Positions 32,830 to 44,559 of a stretch of 64,000 nucleotides of DNA are shown here, in pieces. Every line of letters starts with the position of its first letter. Positions within the stretch are counted from its first letter, which is position 1. The stretch comes from Triatoma infestans. Its lineage: Eukaryota; Arthropoda; Insecta; Hemiptera; Reduviidae. The stretch covers positions 1 to 64,000 of the forward strand of contig JAAEAF010014413.1 in assembly GCA_011037195.1 (NCBI GenBank), read 5' to 3'. The notes below the pieces were generated by a model that saw nothing but the letters and a program-made list of their open reading frames with translations, had not been told where the DNA came from and ran no database searches. The translations under genes and the position numbers were made by a program.

Positions 32830-33552
32830 GGGAAAACACGTGTTTGGGTTGTTAAAGGGCAAATTCTTTTCTTACAGTGGACGCGGGGGTCTAATCTTTA
32901 AACTCTGTTGTTGGAGGGAGACTTATTTCACGATTAACTAACCAAAATACTAAAATATACAAAAAATAAAAAATATAAAAAATAAGATGCACAAAATAAA
33001 TCTAAATAAAATTAAACAACGATTAAACTAACATTTTAAAATTCGTTCATTCGTTTAAAACTGAACGATTTTTTATATAATTAAACTAAATCATTTGTTC
33101 AAATATCTTTTATCTCCAATCCCTTGCTTCTCTTCCTGATATTTCAATACCGTCCACACAAATTTACAAAAGGAACTCTCACTTAGCGCACAGAATCATG
33201 GGACTATTAATTTCGCTCTCCAACTTCACTCAAATTTCTTTGATTCCATGGCAAAATTACACAAATATTTCGGTTTTAAATCGATATTTCAATAAATTCT
33301 GAGCAATATGTTCGTTGCCACCCAAGTAAATTATTTAAGGAGACATTACTCTTACAAAGTTAGATCAGACACTATCTACATTTATGTCATTTTTTGAAAA
33401 CAAAAATTAAAAAAAAAACGTAGACTAAAATTGTCATTTCTGGTTAGCTTGGAAAATGTTATGTTTCCATCCTTTGAAAGGGATAATCATATTAAGAGAC
33501 TTGCCTAAAAAAAAATCCTACAAAGAGCATATTATTTTTAATAGATTTTCAT
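32830..33552. other. nompC intron 1, no gene seen
   Basis: Strongly AT-rich; no recognisable element between the family A arm and the PLE fragment. Confidence 0.35.
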
Positions 33553-33882
33553 AGCGCTGGTATATACAAACTCTCTTGGCCTGAATGCAATTGCACGTAC
33601 GTAGGCGAGACCGGAAGACGCCTCAAAGACACCTACGCTCATACAAATACAACAAAACCGACTCCACTTAAGCTAACCACATTATAAAGAACAACCACGA
33701 ACCACAAGTATAGAAAAAACAATGGTCCTATTACACCAAGGCACAAAGGAAGACGAATGGACATTCTAGAAAAAATAGAAATATACTAACACAAGACTAT
33801 CCACAAAATATAATGAATGACCAAATAAACTATAACTCAGACACACCCTTTAAGGTGTTACAAACATACCACCAACTAGTAT
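33553..33882 (+). pseudogene. Penelope-like element GIY-YIG endonuclease fragment
   Basis: GGT ATA TAC opens GIYKLSWPECNCTYVGETG, RRLKDTYAH, the GIY-YIG core with CxC insert and the catalytic Arg region. The frame then shifts: NNHEP, RRMDILEKIEIY, and finally NIMNDQINYNSDTPFKVLQ with a stop at about 33880, the PLE C-terminus. Distinct in sequence from the PLE at 15.9 kb. No RT and no hammerhead tail are attached; the piece ends at a microsatellite. Confidence 0.85.
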
Positions 33883-33909
33883 AAAAGACATCTATGCATT
33901 ATATATACC

Positions 33910-33917
33910 CCACAAAA

Positions 33918-33956
<39 letters not shown>
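33910..33956 (+). repeat. (CA)n(TA)n microsatellite at an element junction
   Basis: About 17 CA units followed by about 7 TA units. The PLE fragment ends to its left and the broken LINE RT begins to its right. Confidence 0.85.
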
Positions 33957-35900
33957 ACATAACCATTTTGTAATGATGTCTATAGTTGCTTGTAAGTCAG
34001 TGAAATGGTTTATGTCAATGTTGTCGTTAGTTGAGGCTATCATTGTGTCATCTGCGTATGTAGCTAAAGTGGCTGAAGTTGGTTCAGGTATGTCCTTGCT
34101 GTAGTCCCGCGAGAAATTGGCGCCTAGTACTATATGTGTTGTTGTCTCTTACCTGAAATATTCTGTCTCTTAAAAAGGATCCTATGATTTGAGTAGTGTA
34201 GTCAGGCGCGTTTGTGTGTCTGAGTTTGTAGAGTAGTTCTGAGTGCCAAATTGTGCAGCGGCTACGTCTAGAAATATCGCTGCAATATGTTTCCTTTTTT
34301 CAAAGTTGTGTACTATGTATTCTGTAATTCTCTTAATTTGATGTACTGGTGAGTGTTTTGGTCTGAATCCGAATTGATGAGGCAGAATTGCGTTTGTGTC
34401 AGTCAGATGTTTTAACAGTCCTCTATAGATTATTTTCTCAAATATTTTTGAGAGAGAGTTTAGTAGGCTAATTGGTCGATAGCTATTCGGTTTGTTTCTT
34501 GGTTTACCGGCTTTGTGGAATACAACTATTATTGCATTCTTCCATTTTTTAGAAAAGTAACCCATTCGGAGGCATGCATTAAAGATTGAGGTTAAGAAGG
34601 CGACACCTTTCAGAGGTAGATTTTTTAAAAGAATGTTCGGTATTAGGTCGTCTGCGGGAGTCTTTTTATTAGGAAGTGTTTGATTATGGAGGTTATTTCT
34701 GAACGGGAAGTGAATGAGATAGGAAGCTCTACGGTGTGATGAGGTTGCTGTAGTTCATCGTTGATGTGTTCGTCAGTGTCTTGGTCTGTCTGGTGAGATT
34801 GTGAGAATTTATTTCCAAATGTGTGGCTATTACTTCGTATTTTTCTTCATCACTCGTTGCAAGTCTGTCACCAACTTGCAGTGAGAATATCTGGCAATGA
34901 TCATCAAGAAGTCTTTTTGGTTTCTTTCCAGCGACAAGAGTCACCCGGATTAAACTCTCTAAGTAAGATCTGTATCTGGAGATTCTGTGATTGTCAAGTT
35001 CCCATTTGATTCGTCTGCTAGTCGGTTGAAGTGGGTCTTGTCTGACGGGTTCCTAGTCCTCTGCCATACTTTTCGAATTCTGTTTTTTTCATGAATTAGG
35101 TTGAGTGTGTCTCATTTCATGTCTGTAGCCAGTTGTGTCTTATTGTTATTCTGTCTTTTGTGGGTAGAGTTGTGTACAGCTGTGTGAATTATCTTGTGAA
35201 TAGGTCTAGCGATGTGTTGATATCGTCAGCGGTTCCGAAATATTTGGGTATAGTCAGAAGTTTGGTAAAATCATGTCTGAATGTTTCCCATTCTATCTTT
35301 CCAGTTATTAATTTTGGCGGTGGTTCACTGCGCTGTAGGTGTGAGTGAAACCTGCATAATACTGGAAGATGGTCAGAGTCTTATTGAATCCAAATATATT
35401 GGAATATTAATGTTGTGTAACAGTGCGATGTCCAGTATGTCAGGTTGATGACTGCGTGCAGAGGGGTAGAATGTTGGTTCTTCGGGAGCTGAGATTAGTA
35501 TGTTAAGGTTGTCTGACGCCGTCAGTAGTCTGTACCGTTGTTATTAGTCGTTCGACATCCCCAGTATGTGTGTTTGCTATTAAGGTCGCCTAGTAATAAT
35601 GTGCTGTTTTGTGTGAAAATTCTTTGGATGTCTTCTTGTAATAGTCTAGAGTTAGGTTTCAAGTACGCAGATATAATAATTAGTGGTCCAGTGTCTGTGC
35701 TGACTGCCTCGAGGTTCTCCAGTGGAGGTAGAGGAAATTCATGATGTTTAATGGTCCTTTTCACGCAGAGAGCGACTCCACCTGAGGCTACACGTGACTG
35801 TCTGTCAGTGCGGTGGGTGGTATAACCTGATAGTTTAGTCGTTCAGTACTAGTGAGATCTGTTTCAGTGATACATCCTAAGTTTATATTGTATCTAGTGA
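33957..35900 (-). pseudogene. Jockey-type endonuclease and RT (ORF2), broken
   Basis: Endonuclease: PLIIISAYLKPN, LLLGDLNSKHTYWGC (35764-35522). Linker: LVAGKKPKRLLDDH (34944-34729). RT: AIIVVFHKAGKPRN, SYRPISLLNSLSKIFEKII, LPHQFGFRPKHSPVHQ and AIFLDVAAA (34565-34250), then WHSELLYKLRHTNAPDYTTQ in another frame and YADDTMIAST near 34050. A small deletion removes FDT after DVAAA, together with one frame. The GLQQG loop survives, but the segment between it and YADD is shortened. Confidence 0.85.
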
Positions 35901-35949
35901 GGAAGTCGTAGAATATAGAGGTTCGTGTTTTTATTCCGTTGGCATTCTA

Positions 35950-37379
35950 GTTTACCAGTGATAAGTTATATCTAAGGTTCATGGTTAGGAAATAGGACAG
36001 GCTTAGGAGAGGTATTATAGGAGTGATTATTTGCAGGGAAAGAGTGACTACAGGAGTATTAGAATCTGAAGAGATTTTGGTGGAGTCTTGTTGTGTCGGC
36101 TTGCTTATTTTTCTTCTTTGGGTCCAGTAGTTAGGTACCGAATCGGGGGGATTATTTACCTTCAAGTCCTGTTTAGTTTGTGCGGGTTGTTGAGTGTTCA
36201 TTCTGGATGGACTGTCATGAAAGAGGGTCTTATTTTCAGATACGTTATGTCTTGCATGGCGTGTTTTCTTCTTATCGATTAAATTAGTTAATGTTTCACA
36301 ACGGCTGTAGCTGGCAACATGATCTCTATTGCAGTTAATACATTTAGGAGTATGGAGCTGGCGGTGTGGGCAGACTGAGAAATGGTGATCGCCTGCGCAT
36401 TTTACGCACTTAGGATCAAGCCGGCAGTAGTTTTTTGTGTGTCCAAATTGCTGGCATTTATTGCATTGAGGAATGAGGCTTGATTTTTTTCTAGGATCTA
36501 CAGGTACTAGGTTTCTAGGTAAAGTACTGAATAGTAAAGACGTGTTAGCTGGAATATGGCTTTCCCTCGATCGTTATTTTCTAAAACGACTGCACATAAA
36601 GGCGGTGGAACAGGTGGCTCGTACTTTTTATTCAATAATCTGGTTACAGAGATAACTGGATAATTTTCTTGCAGTTCTTCTAGTATTTCCTTGTCTTGGA
36701 CTGAATATGGAATGCTTCTTATAATGACCGATAATTTTCTGTCCTCGGGGTTAAGAGTGTAAAATACTTAGTGCTATTGTCATCATAAAATTTTGTTAGT
36801 TTCCTAAAATCTTCTGAATTTTTGACCATTATTTTTAATTTATTTTTGCAGAGTTGAGTTTCGAAAGATGGGCCAATGGTGTTTTTAATTTCTTGAATAA
36901 CTGTCTGATAATTGTCTGTACCCATTCTAAATATTGTTGGTATTTTTATTGATTTATTTGTTGCATTATTAGTTTGCTGTTCGTTCATTCTAGGTCGGAT
37001 AAGGGTGCGAATTTATTATGAGATGGAATGTATGGTAGGTTATAAACATATGGTTCTTACTGTTAGTAGGTCGATATATGGTCGACATATGGTTCTTATT
37101 TGGTCGACCTGCATTTTTTCTTTTTCAAATGAGCCTTCGTTTACTTTTTGAATTTAATTTCGAAATACTTGTTAATTGTTCGATTTTGAGTTTTTTGAGA
37201 ACTATAGGAGGAGTGTACTCACTTTCTTTAATATTTTCTTGATAATCTTCCAAAGCTTCTTGTGCCCAATTGGTTACAGCTTCTTCTTTCCTGTTGCTCA
37301 TTTTAACGAATGAGCTGGGTGTTTTCTTTCTTGTCCCTTTTTCGAGGACCGTCTGTTTTGCTATTGTTTTAATTTTCAC
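35950..37379 (-). pseudogene. Jockey-type gag (ORF1) with three CCHC-like knuckles
   Basis: An N-terminal Lys/Glu-rich region (37379-37125) is followed after a frame change by NKSIKIPTIFRMGTDNYQTV (36988-36719), part of the domain preceding the knuckles in Jockey gags. At 36460-36300 three knuckles follow one another: CNKCQQFGHTKNYC, CVKCAGDHHFSVC and CINCNRDHVASYSRC. The protein would coat the LINE RNA. Several frameshifts and stops separate the pieces. Confidence 0.82.
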
Positions 37380-37939
37380 TTCTATAAACTTCCTAATTTA
37401 CTTAATAGAGCTTTTTGTTTTTGGTGGAATAAACTTACAAGTTTCACTAAGCTAGCGATCAGCTGATCATCAAACATTAATTAATATCATTTAAAATAAG
37501 CATGATAAATAATAACGCATAAATTTGATTTCCTCTATTATTTATTTTAATATCATCTCCAATGTGCAGTTTGCTGCCGACTTTCTTACATATCAATTTA
37601 CTTCTTACATATTCTCTTGTATTAACCCTGCTTCTATTTCACATTTATTTATTACTTGTTCAAGCTTTTGACTGTCCATAAAGTTTGCATTACCTTTTTT
37701 AAAATTTATCTATTCTTATTAGTACAGTTTACTCCTGGAACAACTCCCCCCGCAAATAAAAATGATTGATAAAACACTGAGCATACTTAACAACACTATT
37801 AAAATTTAGTAATAAAGTATTCTTCAAAACATGCTGTTTATTATACACTATTTTGTAATGTCTAATCATAATTTATAACAATTCCACTTTATCATGAAAC
37901 ACACACACATAGTAACATAACCTTATAATCTTCCCACAT

Positions 37940-38130
37940 ATATACAACCAACAAGTGTGAGTGTAACAGAAACATTACGTTGAAGTGAACTCTCTACACG
38001 AACTTGGTGAATTTGCTCTGACGATGGATGAAAATCCGAAACCGATCAGGGACAAAATCAGTATGCATGCTATAACGGATAAAATGCCAGATGTTATCCA
38101 GCATTGCGGACCCACCCACATTTTCATCAA
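37940..38130 (+). repeat. Family B repeat, right arm only
   Basis: Carries the spacer (GTGTGAGTGTAACAGAAACA), the hammerhead and the full outer module: GCATGCTATAACGGATAAAA, GCCAGATGTTATCCAGCATT, GCGGACCCACCCAC. It shows what the complete outer end looks like. Confidence 0.82.
38012..38056 (+). ncRNA. Hammerhead ribozyme motif (family B)
   Basis: CUGACGA, extra U, GGAU-GAAA-AUCC, GAAA, ACCGAU with GAUC as cleavage side. The core is complete; stem III has one mismatch relative to the ACCGGU palindrome. Confidence 0.75.
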
Positions 38131-38875
38131 ATAAGTAAGGTTACTAGTTAGGTTAAATACCGTAGTATAGTGCCTACTTTGAGATTGACCGTCAGAGGCC
38201 AATGTTGTACCTCTTGTAAAACAAATCACATTGAGCCTAAACTTGATACTCCACCAAGGAATCAAACAAGACGGTTTTCGTTGAAGATGTATCAAACAGA
38301 AATGCGCCTATATAGAACGTTTCTTTTTTTCGAGATTCTTAGAGAATAAGTAGCTGCAATTGTTTTATTTAATCTTTGAATACTAACTACACACATAAAC
38401 GCCTAACACTTCTTGAAAGTGTTTTCCGGCAAATTATTTTTGAAGGATTCTAAGGTAGTTGCTATGTTATGTTTCCCTTCAAAGTGCCATTTCAGTGTAA
38501 GTTAGCTATTAACGTCTATAGAATCAATAAACAAATATATGTTGCTCAATATGTATATTTATGGTTGCTAAAATTCAACGGCCTGGAGTCATCAGGAAGT
38601 AATGACTTATCTAGAATGTTTGTGAGCGTTTCGTTTTTTCTTCTTATTTTCTGTAAAGTGGCCCAACCAATTTTCCTTTAATCTTGAAAAAGCAATTTAT
38701 GTACGTATATATACAAGCTGTGAATTATCTGACAAATTGATTTTAGGAAGTTCTGAGGAATAAGGAAATAACTTCCTTTACGTTTCGAAATGTTTGCAGA
38801 AAATTGATGACTGGAATTCTAATCGTTGCAGTAAGTCTTGAAAGTTTTTCTCATTAGAATTCTTTTTTGCCAGGA

Positions 38876-38901
38876 TTGATTGATTGATTGATTGATTGAT
38901 G
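38876..38901 (+). repeat. (GATT)n microsatellite
   Basis: Six to seven consecutive GATT units. Confidence 0.9.
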
Positions 38902-38944
38902 ATATATATATGTATATATATTAGGATAGAATTTTCTTTAAATT

Positions 38945-39775
38945 AGTTTTAGTTATATTGTTGAGGTCAGGAGCAGAGTAGTGTTGATAAAATAAGCGAT
39001 TGACATGAAATTGAAAAAGGATAATAGTTCCGAAGAATCTATGTTATTATTGAGGAGACCACGTACAAAAATTAAATCAGCTATGTTTCTTCTTTCGCCT
39101 AGATTAATAGAAAATATTTTACGATATCTATAACGAAAACTAATTTTAAGAATTTTGTTTTGTATTTTCTCGATCATACTAAGATTAGTAATCGTATGTG
39201 GAGAGCAAATAAAGCTAGCATATTCGAGTGCAGGACGGATATTACAACAATAAAGATAATGGAGCCACATTAGTAAAATCACAGAACATCTACATATGAA
39301 CCCAGCAATTTATAGGCTCGTTTGCAAATGGGATCTATGTGAAGATTAAATGATAAATTATTATCCAGCCATACACCTAGATCTTCAGTAGCTGGTAATC
39401 TTGTTAATGGATTATTATCAATATTGTAATCGAATAGTATGTTATTAATTTTTCGAGAATAAATTGTAACAGAATTTATTCACGTTTAATACTATTTTGC
39501 CTGCACCAATCGTGAAGGGTGATAAGAGAGTTTTGTAGACTGATGCAATATATTGAATATTGAATTCTGAAAGAAATATTTTTACGTCATCTGCAAACAG
39601 ATGAAACAACTGATGTAGAGAGGAAGACTAATCATTAATATAGAGGAGAAATAAAATCGGACCAAGGTGACATCAAGGTACCCCAGAAGTGACATCAAAT
39701 TTAGAAGAATTCCATCGGAAATAAGTGGTCTGACAGAAGGAAAGGAGAGATTCCTTCTGTAAACAAGAGATTATT
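38945..39775 (-). pseudogene. LINE reverse-transcriptase C-terminal fragment
   Basis: Minus strand: WNSSKFDVTSGVP, CHLGPILFLLYINDLSSSL and HLFADDVKIFL (about 39720-39580), with the catalytic FADD pair, followed by a decayed thumb and CCNIRPALEYASFICSPHT, MIEKIQNKILKISFRYR (39282-38953). Jockey/CR1-like in motif style. Truncated at both ends. Confidence 0.82.
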
Positions 39776-39779
39776 ATTT

Positions 39780-42040
39780 TTTTTTGTTTTAATACATAGC
39801 CTTGTTTTATAGATTTATGAATATGTATTTAATATTAAATAAGGAGATTATTTGCTATAACTAATCATAAATTCAGTATTATATATGAGTAGAAAGTAGG
39901 TCTCGCCCTCTGGTGGTTTATGTGTGTTTGACTTGAAAATATTCTGGCAATCGAATCCGTCGCTTAGCTTGTCTAACCCTGGTTACTACCACTGTATCTC
40001 TACTCCCCCCCCCCCCCCCAAGTCACTGTACGACAGAAATCCATGGGCAGATAGAAAGAAACAGATATATAGGTAAAAGGAAACATTGCATGTTCATATT
40101 TTCTTTAGCTTGGCAACTCTCTCTTTGCCTCTAGTAAAAACTATAACAGCCATCTCTGTCTTCCTTTTTTACTTTCTCTCATACCTATTTTACTTTGCCA
40201 AACTAGTAGATAAGGCTTTAATTTTTTCTGGAAATATTAAGGTATAGTGTGGGGCCGATTTTAAGTATTAGGGGACTTCGGCAATATATTTTAAGATTAG
40301 TTAATAAAAGTTTTCAATTTTTCTTTTTCTAGATTTTTGGCTCCATTCCTGTGTAAAACGCGAAAAATGCGCTAAGCTTCCATCTTATTTGCTGGTCCAA
40401 AAAAGTACGTAAGGTGTGGGGGTCCTATTTGAATTTCCTAACTTCACCGATGCTTCTAGGAAAAAATTGCCCCCAAACTGTGACGAAAAAAAAAACTGAT
40501 ACGACTTCCTCTTATTGAAATGATTACATTTCTAATGGCGACATTTTCTTCAAACTTAACTTGTTTACTAAACGTTTAGCCAGAGTTGCAGTACATTATG
40601 AAGGTGGTGGGGATTTACTTGCCTACCTACCAGCGCCATCTTTCATAAACCCTTTCTAATTTCTCTTACCCCCGTTAAGAGGAAGTACTGCGATCGTGAC
40701 AAATTTTCGAAATTGGGTTTACACCGGAAATACCTGTCTCAGGGCGAGGCAGGGCCAATACCATTTAATTTATCCCAAATTTAAGTACAGTGTGAGCTAC
40801 ATCTATAACACAAAATTTTAAGAGGCCAAATTAATATTTAAGGCGAAGGTAGAAACCCTTTATCTGAAACATAGCCCGTTTAATTCAGAGGCTGACCATC
40901 TTGGCTCGTTAGGTAACTTAAAACAGAATGAAGAAGTAATACACTTAATCGGGATTTGTCCGCTATTGGCCCCCTACAGCTCCAATGTTTCAATAACAAG
41001 AGTATTATCATTTGATGGAATACGTTATATTTTAATGGGTCAGATAATTGGTACAAACTATGTAAATATTTAAAGAGACAGCTTTGCCTCATCAAAGAAT
41101 TCAGTTATTAATTGTCCTTTATTTTTTATTTAGTTTTTTCATGTATTTTTATGGTTTAAAAACCTCGGGAGACGGTTTTTTTAATCATGGCCTAAAGTGT
41201 TCTAGTTTATTTATAAATGTGAATGAGATGAAACACTATTAATTTTCTCTTTATGTTTTGGTTGAACATGTTGTGAACAATGAAAATGTTTATGTACTAA
41301 TTTCTAAATAAAACTCTTTTAAATTTTGACCAGAACCTTAGACGCGGAAGTGATACATAAACGAAATATCAGGTGTGGGATTCCGCGATTTTTTTTCGAT
41401 CTTTCGGACCCTCATTTCCGAAGAAAACAGATCTCGTAAATTACTTTACATAGAATGTAACTTCAATGCTGGTTTGGAATCGTGTTCATCAATAAGTTTT
41501 AATTGGCTGTGAGATAAGCGTAGAAATTGTTGAATTAAATGTTTTACCACATAATTTTGTTCGGAGTAATAGCAATTTACTGTACAATGGCCTCTTCAAC
41601 AGTTGTATTAGAGTTTATTTTATTATTCTCTGTTATCCATTGGTATGTTATTTTTAATTATAACAGATTTTTAGTAGAATTTATGGCAGAATTAATTTGT
41701 TGAACTAACGTACCAAGAGGGAACGTAGAAAAGGATAGCTATATTTTGTTACTCAAAACATTCTTGTTCCTTAGCCGAGCTTTAGAGTTAAAGCAATTGA
41801 CTGAAAATGCAAATGACACTAAGAGATGTGAGGCCTTAAGAGATGTGTTCTTGATGGTTTGAGACTTCTGTTAATTATTAATAAATACTTCTTGTTGATT
41901 CTTTTATACTTTTAAAGACTTCGAATTCGACTCCATGTATACAAAATTCCACTTGAAAAATTGGGCAGAGTATTACTTTAGATTATCTTTTTTATTATCT
42001 CAGATTGATAGTCATGTCCAACATGCGCAGTACAAAATAT
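39780..42040. other. nompC intron 1, family R fragments, no gene
   Basis: Poly-C at 40007-40019, and family R-like blocks near 40.48-40.76 and 41.34-41.42 kb (CCGCGATTTTTTTTCGATC). No coding evidence. Confidence 0.4.
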
Positions 42041-42215
42041 TAATGAATACTGTCCGTGTTGGTGGTCGGGTTTGGTGTAGCAGTTGTGAGCATGGACTTG
42101 TACTTGGGAGGTCCCCAGTTCAAGTCCCGCTTATAACTGTTAAATTATAATTCATTTAAAAAATGTTATTGTAAAGTAAGCGTTTCCGCTCCCGTCCACA
42201 ACACCTAATTTGGTA
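42041..42215 (+). mobile_element. tRNA-derived SINE (family S2)
   Basis: GGTTTGGTGTAGCAGTTGTG (A-box-like) and AGTTCAAGTCCCGC (B box), then a body ending ACACCTAATTTGGTAT. The same family occurs on the minus strand at 52.4-52.6 kb. Confidence 0.82.
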
Positions 42216-42387
42216 TTTATATGTTAAGTCTGACTGAAAAATAGGCATTACTTTACTTTCTAGCACTATCCGTAGTAGTGAAAAGAAGCATGTGATATTA
42301 TTTTGACTAAAGTCTTTTGGGATTGATAAGAAATACAATCTTTCCATCATATTCATTCTTTGGGTTTGATCGCATTGAAAACAATCT

Positions 42388-42634
42388 GCAGCATCAGAGA
42401 CATTCCCGTGATAGCCTGCTTCTTTTTGTGGTCATTGGCCGGTTTCAGGCGTTCGCCCAACAGTGTGTAAACTGAATTTGCTCTTTGCAACGTCTGTGTT
42501 ATCACACTGTCTGACAAACGCATCCTGAAGATGGGCGAATGCCCGAAACCGATCGATGACCACAAAAAGAAGCAGGCTATCACGGAAAATGTCTCTGATG
42601 CTTTCCAGCACTGCGGAACCAACCACCACAACAA
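42388..42634. repeat. Family A foldback element, left arm shortened
   Basis: The left arm (42391-42460) is the inverse of the right arm (42500-42634), with the left distal part lost. The right arm is complete to the outer module GCTTTCCAGCACTGCGGAAC, CAACCACCACAACAA. Confidence 0.85.
42521..42558 (+). ncRNA. Hammerhead ribozyme motif (family A)
   Basis: Stem I CAUC/GAUG, CUGAAGA, extra U, stem II GGGC-GAAU-GCCC, GAAA, ACCGAUC. The core is complete; one mismatch in the stem III palindrome. Confidence 0.78.
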
Positions 42635-42639
42635 TCTTC

Positions 42640-44153
42640 AGCATAATTGTGAAGTAACATTTGAGGAGAATACTTTTTGAAAGTTTAAGTTTTGTAAGGA
42701 TATATGTAGGAAATGTGGGTGGAAAAATTTCTATTTCAACCAAACTTTTCCAAAGATGAATCTACATTGTGTGAAGTAACGCAACTCTCTTTTGGAATAT
42801 TTGAGCTGAAATTTTAGAACAGATTGTAAAAATAATTACTAAAATAGTTAATAAGCAAATCTCAGGCCTAACACTGAAATTTTCTTCTTTTTTATATAAA
42901 ATACTAATTCATTTGTATGTTTAAACAATAACAAGTTAAGTCATTAGCATATTGAATAAATATTAATTTAATTTGTTATAAATTGGGTAAGCTTATATTT
43001 CAATTTTTTAGATTTCTGGTATTAGGGACAAGGTTAAGATTCTTATAACCACTCTCTTCAATTAATAGATAGAAATTCTCTTAAAGTAAGCACAAAAGAA
43101 CCCCATAGTAATAAACAGAAGACAAGCAAGGACGTAATTATAACCTATGTGCGGGTGGGCAATATACGCACGTCAAAGAGTTCAATGGTAAAGGGTCACA
43201 TATTCATATAGATTTAAAAATTCCCTTACATTTCGAATCCGGATAAACTGAACGGTAGTTTATAGTTCAACCGGGGAGGGGGGTGCGGCCTCTACGGTAC
43301 CCCCTTGGCAATTCAAGACATGGTCAATTACGAAAGGAGATTGCAGTCTGGTTACGTTTGTACAAGGGCATTTGAAAGACATTACAAATTACATATTGTT
43401 TGTTCTGCATAAAAGTAGTACCAGATCTGCTTTACCCCTAACCCTAGAAAGTCCACAATATAATTTATATAATAATATACATGTTTTTGCTGTAAAAACA
43501 TAATTATTTAATTCTATTAATGCATAAGTCAAAATTAGATTACAATTACAAATTACACTACAACAGATTAGTGACTACTTTTTTTAACTTCATATTCCAA
43601 TAGTACTAATTCAACCCTGGTTATTGGTATTTCAATGTTTTTAATCAATTGAAGTGCAAAACTTTAGATGCTTGGCTACATCTAATAATAAACTCGTACT
43701 TTTTTCTCTACGACCGGCTCAATAGTCGTTGCAAGTTTGCAGCATCGCCTCACAGATTTAACGCTTTGTCTTGAGTTGGAGAGTGCTTGATTCCGTTAGC
43801 TTCAGGAAATGGTAAGAGAGGGAATATACTGGAGTAGTCCATGTGATCTTATTTGGGTAAGTAAAATTGATCATCTGTCCCACTGAATAATCGTTTTTAC
43901 TGCCATCTGCGTTTATCTCATAGTTAGTGAGTCATCTGAGACTAACCAAATCGCTGATGAGCCCATCATTATTTATATTGCAAGGAGTTATTTTTGCGTT
44001 GAAGGACTTAGTACCTCTCAAAATGTGTATTCAAATTCTTAAACCATCCAAAATTAATTAAAATCTTACTTTTAATTAATGTTTGGTTGTTTAATTTTAA
44101 TGTATTCCTACTTTTTCTATCAATTTCTATCAATTCTTCTATCGTAATTTCAG
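42640..44153. other. nompC intron 1, no gene seen
   Basis: AT-rich; no element recognised. It ends with the pyrimidine tract and acceptor TAATTTCAG of nompC exon 2. Confidence 0.4.
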
Positions 44154-44329
44154 GAGAGAATGGTAAACCTGGTTCAGCGGGCGCACGAGACGGAGCGCAA
44201 AGGATACTGCAGCTATGTCAGAAGGGAGAATGGCCACCATTTGACCAAGTGCTCAAGACCTTGGAGAAGGCGGTGGCTGCTGGTGGAGAAGATGCCAATC
44301 CGACACCACTTGCCGGAATCGCTGATCCG
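44154..44329 (+). CDS. nompC: NompC/TRPN channel, second coding exon
   Basis: Acceptor TAATTTCAG; two bases complete a Gly codon split with the exon at 31057-31180, then 58 codons to ADP, donor GTAAAT, phase 0. The segment ARDGAQRILQLCQKGEW, LKTLEKAVAAGGED, NPTPLAGIADP aligns with the conserved stretch just before the first ankyrin repeats of insect NompC, where a short helical region leads to PLAGV.D. The next exon should begin close to TGMTPLMYA and was not found before 64000, so intron 2 exceeds 19.6 kb. Everything functional in the channel (about 29 ankyrin repeats, six TM helices, TRP box) lies beyond the window. Confidence 0.82.
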
Positions 44330-44559
44330 GTAAATATATGTTCTATTTTATTTATGTATTTATTTATTGAAAGCAAAAGAAGATGGCCTTATTAGTAAGC
44401 ACTCTGATCGAACAAGTTATCATGTCTTATTTTGTTACTTTCTCTTAAGGTTGCCACAATTCTGTTTAAGAAATTTAGTTTTCATTGGCGATACATATTC
44501 GCCTGAAAACGGAAAACTATTCGATGTTGTTTTTGCTCACGCGCGTCTGCTATCATAAG

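Larger units (their letters stand above)
33957..37400 (-). mobile_element. Jockey-type LINE, 3'-truncated
   Basis: Read leftward: gag-like ORF1 with three zinc knuckles (37379-35950), endonuclease (35.9-35.3 kb), linker and reverse transcriptase (34.7-33.96 kb). The RT stops after the YADD block at a CA/TA microsatellite, so the 3' end is missing. Frames are broken in many places. Confidence 0.88.

Noticed and set aside
37975..38295. Open frames across hammerhead repeats (also 7443-7709, 42353-42634, 59334-59552)
   Set aside because: They resemble each other only because they are translations of the same non-coding family A/B arms; the conserved feature is the RNA structure.
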